Positions 10,953 to 15,000 of a stretch of 15,000 nt of DNA are shown here, in pieces (position 1 is the stretch's first letter; each line of letters starts with the position of its first letter). The position numbers and the translations under genes are program-made. This DNA is from Penaeus vannamei. Taxonomy: Eukaryota > Arthropoda > Malacostraca > Decapoda > Penaeidae. The stretch covers positions 2,602,713 through 2,617,712 of the forward strand of contig NC_091579.1 in assembly GCF_042767895.1 (NCBI RefSeq), given 5' to 3'. The notes beneath the pieces are model-generated. The model was not told the origin of the DNA, made no database searches, and saw only the letters and a list, made by a program, of their open reading frames with translations.

Positions 10953-10973
10953 TGACTTTGACCTTGACTTTGA
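10953..10973 (-). promoter_or_regulatory. Tandem nuclear-receptor-like half-sites
   Basis: On the minus strand the hexamers AAGTCA, AGGTCA and AAGTCA follow one another without spacing. The middle one, with its 5' extension, is TCAAGGTCA (plus-strand 10959-10967). That is the consensus for monomer-binding FTZ-F1/ERR-type nuclear receptors. The neighbours TCAAAGTCA differ by one base. It could equally be a chance short hexamer duplication. No promoter or gene is visible next to it. Confidence 0.17.
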
Positions 10974-11027
10974 CTCTACCCTACCCCCCCCTTGACTTAT
11001 TACCCCTGATTCTACCCCCTTTTCCAC

Positions 11028-11175
11028 CTGCCATCGCCCTTTTAAAGGATCCTCCATGAGCATCCTCCATCCTCCTCACCTGATCCCCCCCCATCGCCCT
11101 GTTAAAGGATCCTCCATCCTCCTCACCTGACCCCCCCACCATCGCCCTTTTAAAGGATCCTCCATGAGCATCCTC
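11028..11175. repeat. 60/48-bp tandem repeat, three copies
   Basis: CCATCGCCCT followed by TTTAAAGGATCCTCC recurs at 11031, 11091 and 11139. The 12-bp difference in spacing is the loss of an ATGAGCATCCTC-like step in the second copy. On the minus strand these copies lie in a 96-residue open frame (10981-11271) and give a Gly-Gly-Ser-Phe-Lys/Asn-Arg-Ala-Met motif three times. Both spacings are multiples of three, so the frame is kept, but the frame has no other sign of being a gene. Confidence 0.85.
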
Positions 11176-11189
11176 CATTCGATCCTGAT

Positions 11190-11521
11190 CCTCGCAACCG
11201 GCATTCGAGCTGTTCCTCGACCTCCTCCGAATAGGCCTCGATTTTGTCTTCCTCTTCTCTGTCTTCTTCATTTTTCCTTCCCTTGCCTCTCAGGCTTCAC
11301 TCCTCCCTCTCCTCTCTCCCTCCTTCCCCTTCTTCCGCTTTCCCTCTCCCTTTCCCTGCCTCTCGGCCTTCACTCCCCCCACTCCACCTCTCTCCACCTC
11401 TCATACTTCATTCCTCCCATCTCCCCTTCTCCCTGTCTCTCATCCTTCAATCCTCCCTCCTTCCCTCTCTTCCTGTCCCCCTCCATCCCCCTAGGACCCC
11501 GCCCCCTCTCTCCCCCTCCTC
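11190..11521. repeat. Pyrimidine-rich degenerate minisatellite
   Basis: CT-rich on the given strand. A loose motif CTCTCATACTTCATTCCTCCC and relatives recurs near 11287, 11360, 11399 and 11437, so later copies are about 38-39 bp apart. The frames through it are Pro/Ser/Leu-rich artefacts. A complex patch (11180-11255) at the left end joins it to the 60/48-bp repeat. Confidence 0.7.
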
Positions 11522-12053
11522 CTTGAGCGGACCTTGCCATGCCAGCGCCCAGCGCGGACTCCAACCCCCCCCCCTAAGACCCTCGCCCCCTCCTCTCCCC
11601 CTCCTCCTTGAGCGGACCTCGCCATACCAGCGCCCAGCACAGACTCCACCCCCTCCCCATAAGACCCCGCCCCCTCCCTCCCTCCTCCTTGAGCGGACCT
11701 CGCAATACCAGCACCCAGCACAGACTCCACCACCACCCTAAGACCCCGCCCCTCTCCCCCTCCCTCCCCCTCTCTCCAACCTCCTCCCTGAGCGGACCTC
11801 GCAATGCCAGCGCCCAGCACGGACTCCCCCTCCCCCTCTCCCCCCTCCTCCTTGAGCGGACCTCACGCAATGCCAGGACCTCGCCCAGCACGGACTCCAC
11901 CCCCCCTAAGACCCCGTCCCCTCTCCCCCTCTCTCCCCCTCTCTCCTCCTCCTTGAGCGGACCTCGCAATGCCAGCGCCCAGCACGGACTCCCCTCCCCT
12001 TCTCCCCCTCCTCCTTGAGCGGACCTCGCCCAGCACGGACTCCTTCAGCGGAG
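11522..12053. repeat. GC-rich tandem repeat, seven copies, 163-bp higher-order unit
   Basis: A conserved core of about 44 bp begins CTTGAGCGGACCTCGC, continues with CCAGCGCCCAGCAC and ends GGACTCC. Core starts are 11522, 11607, 11688, 11787, 11851, 11952 and 12014 (spacings 85, 81, 99, 64, 101 and 62). Linkers are C/T-rich and of two kinds: a long one containing CTAAGACCCCGCCCC, and a short one without it. From 11688 long and short alternate, and 11688, 11851 and 12014 are exactly 163 bp apart. The copy at 11851 has an internal rearrangement of the core, and the last copy at 12014 lacks the CAATGCCAG section. CG dinucleotides are concentrated in the cores. The open frames on both strands follow from the repeat. 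Confidence 0.92.
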
Positions 12054-12167
12054 ATTATCCGATACCGCGGCCGCCGGCATTCGCGTCCAAAGTGGGATGG
12101 CAATGTTAATCAAAACAGCGTGACGAGGAACCTCATTTCCTCTCTCTGGGGTTTCATCAACCTCGCT
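12054..12167. other. CpG-rich complex island
   Basis: About 115 bp directly after the last GC-rich core. It contains GATACCGCGGCCGCCGGC (including GCGGCCGC at about 12067) and CATTCGCGTCC, then becomes ordinary sequence with GTTAATCAAAACAGCG. No gene was recognised. Confidence 0.55.
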
Positions 12168-12182
12168 CCCCCCCCCCCCCCC
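12168..12182. repeat. C15 homopolymer
   Basis: Run of about 15 C. Its exact length is prone to sequencing error. Confidence 0.9.
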
Positions 12183-12239
12183 ATCCTCTCCCTCCCCCAT
12201 CCCCACTTTTTTCATATCCTGCCTACTTCTTGTGTGTTG

Positions 12240-12352
12240 ACATCTCTCTGTCTTTCGGTATTCCTGTTTCTATTTGTCTGTCTGTCTGACTAACTGACTG
12301 TCTGTCTATCTGTGTCTGTCTATTTGTCTGCCTCTGTCTCTCTCTCTCACTG
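12240..12352. repeat. (GTCT)n-type tetranucleotide repeat, imperfect
   Basis: TGTCTGTCTGTCTGAC and related GTCT/ATCT/TGTC steps, with the best block about 12270-12345, ending in a short (CT)n. Between 12183 and 12240 the sequence is C/T-rich and otherwise unremarkable. Confidence 0.85.
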
Positions 12353-13055
12353 TGCCTCTTTTTCTTGTTCTTTGTTCTTTCTTTCTCTCCCTCTTCCTCT
12401 TCCTCTCCTTCTCCCTCTACCTCTTCTTCTTCCTCTCATTCTCCCTTTCCCTCTTCCTCTCCCTCTCCTTCTCACTCCTCCTCTCTTTCAGCCTCGGCTT
12501 CTCTCCCTCTGCCTCTCCTTTCCCGCCCTTAATCTCCCTCTCTTCTTTCCAGAGCTTTGTCCCGCAGCTCCCCTCCCGTTCCCTAATCTACGAATTCTAC
12601 GAATACTCCCTTACTTATTTCTCCATTTTCTCTCCTTGGCTTCCCTAAACGCACACTCCCCTCACGCACCCTCGACTAGCTCCCCCTCGCTTCCTCTCTC
12701 TTCCCCTCTTCGTCCCTCCCCGATTTTCCTTCCTTCCAGGCCCAATCACCCATCTACCTCCCCTCCCTCCCTTCCTCTCTGTACTCCCTCCCTCTCCTTC
12801 CCTTCCCTTTTCTTTCCCTTCCTATCCTCCCCTCCCTCCTCTCTGTTCTCCTTTACCTCCCCGTTCCCTTCCCCCCTTTCTCTTCTTCCCCTCCCCCACC
12901 CTCCTCTCTGATCTCCCTTCCTCTCCTTTCCCTCCCCCACCCTCCTCTCTGATCTCCCTTCCCTCCCCCTCCCCTCCTTTCCCTTCCTCCCTTCCCCTCT
13001 TTCCCTTTCCCCTCCCCTCCTTCCCTTCCCCCTCGTCCTATCTCTCTTTCCCCTC
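12353..13055. repeat. Long homopyrimidine-biased tract
   Basis: About 700 bp dominated by CTCTTCCTCTCC-like and CCCTCCCTTCC-like steps. A small complex interruption lies at about 12550-12680. A clear local duplication is CTCCCCCACCCTCCTCTCTG at 12891 and 12932, 41 bp apart. The many long frames (Leu/Ser/Pro on the given strand, Glu/Gly/Arg on the other) are composition artefacts. Confidence 0.85.
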
Positions 13056-13185
13056 GCTTGCTCGTGGGTGATGGATTAAGTATATTTAAAAGAGGGCCGA
13101 GGCGAGAGGACTTTCCAGCGCTCGGAGTTACGCCTGGTTTGACGACACACCTGTGGAGTGGTGGTGTTGCGTTCTCGAATTCTCT
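13056..13185. other. Complex island
   Basis: About 130 bp of complex sequence with AT-rich (AAGTATATTTAAAAG near 13079) and CpG-bearing (GGGCCGAGGCGAG, CAGCGCTCGG) parts. The TATATTTAAAAG could be mistaken for a TATA box, but no start context or gene follows. AGGACTTTCC near 13109 is a one-mismatch Rel-type site. Confidence 0.5.
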
Positions 13186-13335
13186 TTTTTCTTTCTTTCC
13201 TCTTCCTTTTTTCTTTCTTTCCTCTCTCTTTTCCTCTTTCTTCCTCTCTCTTCCACTCACTCACTCATTCACTCACTCACTCTGTCTATGTCTGTCTGTC
13301 TGTCTGTGTCTCTGTCTCTGTCTGTTTGGCTCTCC
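13186..13335. repeat. CT-rich tract with (CACT)n and (GTCT)n blocks
   Basis: CTTT/TCCT-rich sequence runs into ACTCACTCACTCATTCACTC at about 13254-13281, then TGTCTGTCTGTCTGTGTCTC at about 13290-13325. These are three short microsatellites back to back. Confidence 0.85.
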
Positions 13336-13363
13336 CTCTCACATTGTCCCTATCCCTTGTACA

Positions 13364-13450
13364 CACGTACTAACATACACACGCGCACATGAAAGCACGC
13401 ACGCACACACACACATATCCAAGCACACAAGACACACAAGCACGCGCATC
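13364..13450. repeat. Degenerate CA-rich microsatellite
   Basis: Imperfect CA repeats with CG interruptions (CACGCACGCACACACACACA near 13398 and CACACAAGACACACAAGCAC near 13424). This looks like an old, decaying (CA)n. Confidence 0.8.
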
Positions 13451-13732
13451 CATCCGCACTCATTTTCAACTTCTCACTCGCCCACTTCCTTACAGTTCTT
13501 CCATTGCCGCAGCACAGGCGTCCTCAAAGGGGGCGATTTTTCCCCAAAATATACGAATGAATGGAAATCCTCGGCAATAAGCGCCCTCGCGGACCATATT
13601 TTATCCAACGATAAATCAAGTCGATGCGATTTATTTACAAAACCTCCAAAAAAAATACCACAGGACGCTCATTCTTTCCCTCGCACCCTCCCTCTCACCT
13701 CCCCCCCTCCCCCCACCTAAGAACAAATACTC
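13451..13732. other. Largest complex island in the right third
   Basis: About 230 bp of complex sequence, then a C-rich lead-in (13680-13732) to the (CT)n array. It includes CAAAGGGGGCGATTTTTCCCC near 13525, AATAAGCGCCCTCGCGGACC near 13576 and ATTTTATCCAACGATAAATC near 13599. A forward frame reads through it, joined to the CT-rich tracts; no protein family is recognised. Its mixed A/T-rich and CpG words resemble a conserved non-coding element or short exon relic more than satellite DNA. Confidence 0.5.
13630..13638 (-). promoter_or_regulatory. Forkhead-like site
   Basis: TTTATTTAC on the given strand is GTAAATAAA on the other, a full match to the forkhead core RYMAAYA. It lies in the complex island, about 20 bp after a CGATAA GATA-type word. 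A short motif match only. Confidence 0.15.
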
Positions 13733-14005
<273 letters not shown>

Positions 14006-14160
14006 TCCCTCACACGAGATCTGTCGGGCATTATTTGCATTCCCGATCTTGCTTGTTTAGGCAACCCGAGAGAGAGGGAGCCAGTGAGGGAGAGCTGGTG
14101 AGGAGAGTGAGGCAATGTGGCGGTTCCCTCTGATGATTGTGCGTTTCTCTCCCCTCACTG
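14006..14160. other. Complex island
   Basis: About 155 bp of mixed sequence between two pyrimidine repeats. It contains a small inverted repeat, TCGGG/CCCGA, around ATTTGCAT (14026-14048), and a GA-rich patch (14069-14112). No gene was recognised. Confidence 0.5.
14033..14040 (-). promoter_or_regulatory. Octamer-like word ATGCAAAT
   Basis: ATTTGCAT on the given strand equals ATGCAAAT on the other, the consensus for POU/Oct factors. It sits in the loop of a short TCGGG/CCCGA inverted repeat. It may be chance. Confidence 0.12.
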
Positions 14161-14490
14161 CTCCCCTCTCTCCTCCTCTCCCTTCCCCTCTGCCCTCCCA
14201 CTCCCCTCCTCTCCCGCCTCCCTCTCCTCCTCTCCCTTCCCTTCGCCCTCCCTCTCCTCCTCTCCCTTCCCCTGGCCCTCCCTCTCCCCTCCTCTCCCTT
14301 CCCCTGGCACTCCCTCTCCTCCTCTCCCTTCCCCTCTCTGCCCTCCCTCTCCTTCTCTCCCTTCCCCTCTGCCCTCCTTCTCCTCCTCTCCCTTCCCCTG
14401 GCCCTCCCTCTCCTCCTCTCCCTTCCCCTCTCTGGCCTCCCTCTCCTCCTCTCCCTTCCCCTTCCCCTCGCCCTCCTCCCTTCCTTCCTG
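14161..14490. repeat. Pyrimidine minisatellite, 30-33-bp period
   Basis: TCTCCCTTCCCCT recurs at 14177, 14231, 14261, 14293, 14323, 14356, 14387, 14417 and 14450, so spacings are 30-33 bp after the first interval of 54. Each unit has CTGGCCCTCCCTCTCCTCC or a CTCTGCC variant. The complementary strand is G-rich, with repeated GGGG, GGG and GGGAGGG runs. Confidence 0.92.
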
Positions 14491-14545
14491 TTCGACCTCT
14501 CACTGTCTTTGGGAAGATGAGAGGAAGCTGAGGATGCGAATCACC
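14491..14545. other. Short complex joint at a strand-bias flip
   Basis: About 55 bp of mixed sequence where composition changes from pyrimidine-rich to purine-rich on the given strand. Nothing recognisable. Confidence 0.5.
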
Positions 14546-15000
14546 TGGGAAAGAGGGGGGGAGGGAGAAGACGGCGAGGGTGGAGGGAGGGAGAAGGAAA
14601 GAGAGAGAGAGGACGAGAGATAAAGCAAGGAGATAGAGAGGACGAGAGTGAGAGGAAAGGGAGAGAGAGGCCGGGAGTTAAAGAAGGATATAGAGAGGAT
14701 GAGAGTGGGGGTGGGGGGAGAAGACGGCGAGGGTTGGAGGGAGGGTGAAGGAAAGGAAGAGAGAGGATGACAGATAAAGCAAGGAGATAGAGAGGACGAA
14801 AGTGGGGGCGGGTGGGGGGTGAAGGAAAGGGAGAGAGAGGACGGGAGATAAATCAAAGAGATAAACGAGTGGGAGAAGGAAGAAGGGAAAGAGGGTGGGG
14901 TGGGGGTTGGGGGGAAAGTAAGGGAGGAAAGAGGATGAGAGTGGGGGGTGGGAGGAAGGAAGGAGGGGAGAAGGACGGGGAGGGAAAAATAACGTAGGAG
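14546..15000. repeat. Purine-rich minisatellite with about 154-bp higher-order repeat
   Basis: The marker GAGAGAGGAC/GAGAGAGGCC/GAGAGAGGAT occurs at 14605, 14663, 14759 and 14833. The word GAAGACGGCGAGGG occurs at 14567 and 14720 (153 bp), and AGATAAAGCAAGG at 14618 and 14772 (154 bp). A 153-154-bp block is therefore duplicated and itself contains two diverged shorter units. The array grades into irregular GGGTGGGG/GGAAGGAGG sequence and leaves the window on the right. Confidence 0.85.

Noticed and set aside
13079..13093. AAGTATATTTAAAAG as a TATA box
   Set aside because: No plausible transcript start, coding start or conserved downstream element follows; CT-rich repeat begins within about 100 bp.

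Overview
No convincing protein-coding gene, RNA gene, CRISPR array or transposable element was found. The window reads as a eukaryotic, repeat-saturated, intergenic or pericentromeric-type stretch. Roughly 80% of it is tandem repeat: long minisatellites, microsatellites of (CA)n, (GA)n/(CT)n, (GTCT)n and (GGGA)n type, and homopurine/homopyrimidine tracts. Short islands of ordinary complex sequence, about 50 to 440 bp, lie between them. Very dense dinucleotide repeats, long purine/pyrimidine minisatellites and CpG-containing unique islands are typical of decapod crustaceans such as penaeid shrimps and crabs. That is my best guess (about 50-60%), but no gene is present to prove it. All long open frames come from periodic DNA that lacks stop codons and should not be read as proteins.

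Left third (1-7138): three unrelated minisatellite arrays lie in a row, separated by two complex spacers of about 210 and 240 bp. The first (1-1510) is a 29/24/30-bp CA-rich family with a visible higher-order order of variants. The second (1721-5528) is a 34-bp family of 112 units in perfect register, with no insertion or deletion in 3.8 kb. Its right half contains eleven consecutive 68-bp dimers. The third (5771-7138) is an AT-rich 25-bp family of about 55 units, with small indels and a decayed left edge.

Middle (7139-10950): AT-rich complex sequence with a T20-G10-T-G6 run is followed by (CA)n, a (GGGA)-type purine tract, a second (CA)n, a 28-bp purine minisatellite, (GA)n, a four-copy 41-bp minisatellite, more purine tract and another (GA)n. 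From about 7.98 to 10.68 kb the purine-rich strand is the given strand.

Right third (10951-15000): the strand bias flips and the given strand becomes pyrimidine-rich to about 14.5 kb. This part holds a 60/48-bp repeat, a seven-copy GC-rich repeat with a 163-bp higher-order period, (GTCT)n, a (CT)n array and a 30-33-bp CT minisatellite. The bias flips back to purine-rich in the last 450 bp, which carry a 154-bp higher-order repeat.

The points most worth a second look are the indel-free 34-bp array with its nested 68-bp and 408-bp periods, the 163-bp higher-order GC-rich repeat, the abrupt purine/pyrimidine strand switches, and the short CpG-bearing islands with consensus-like transcription-factor sites. 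I saw no evidence of a new multi-gene system.
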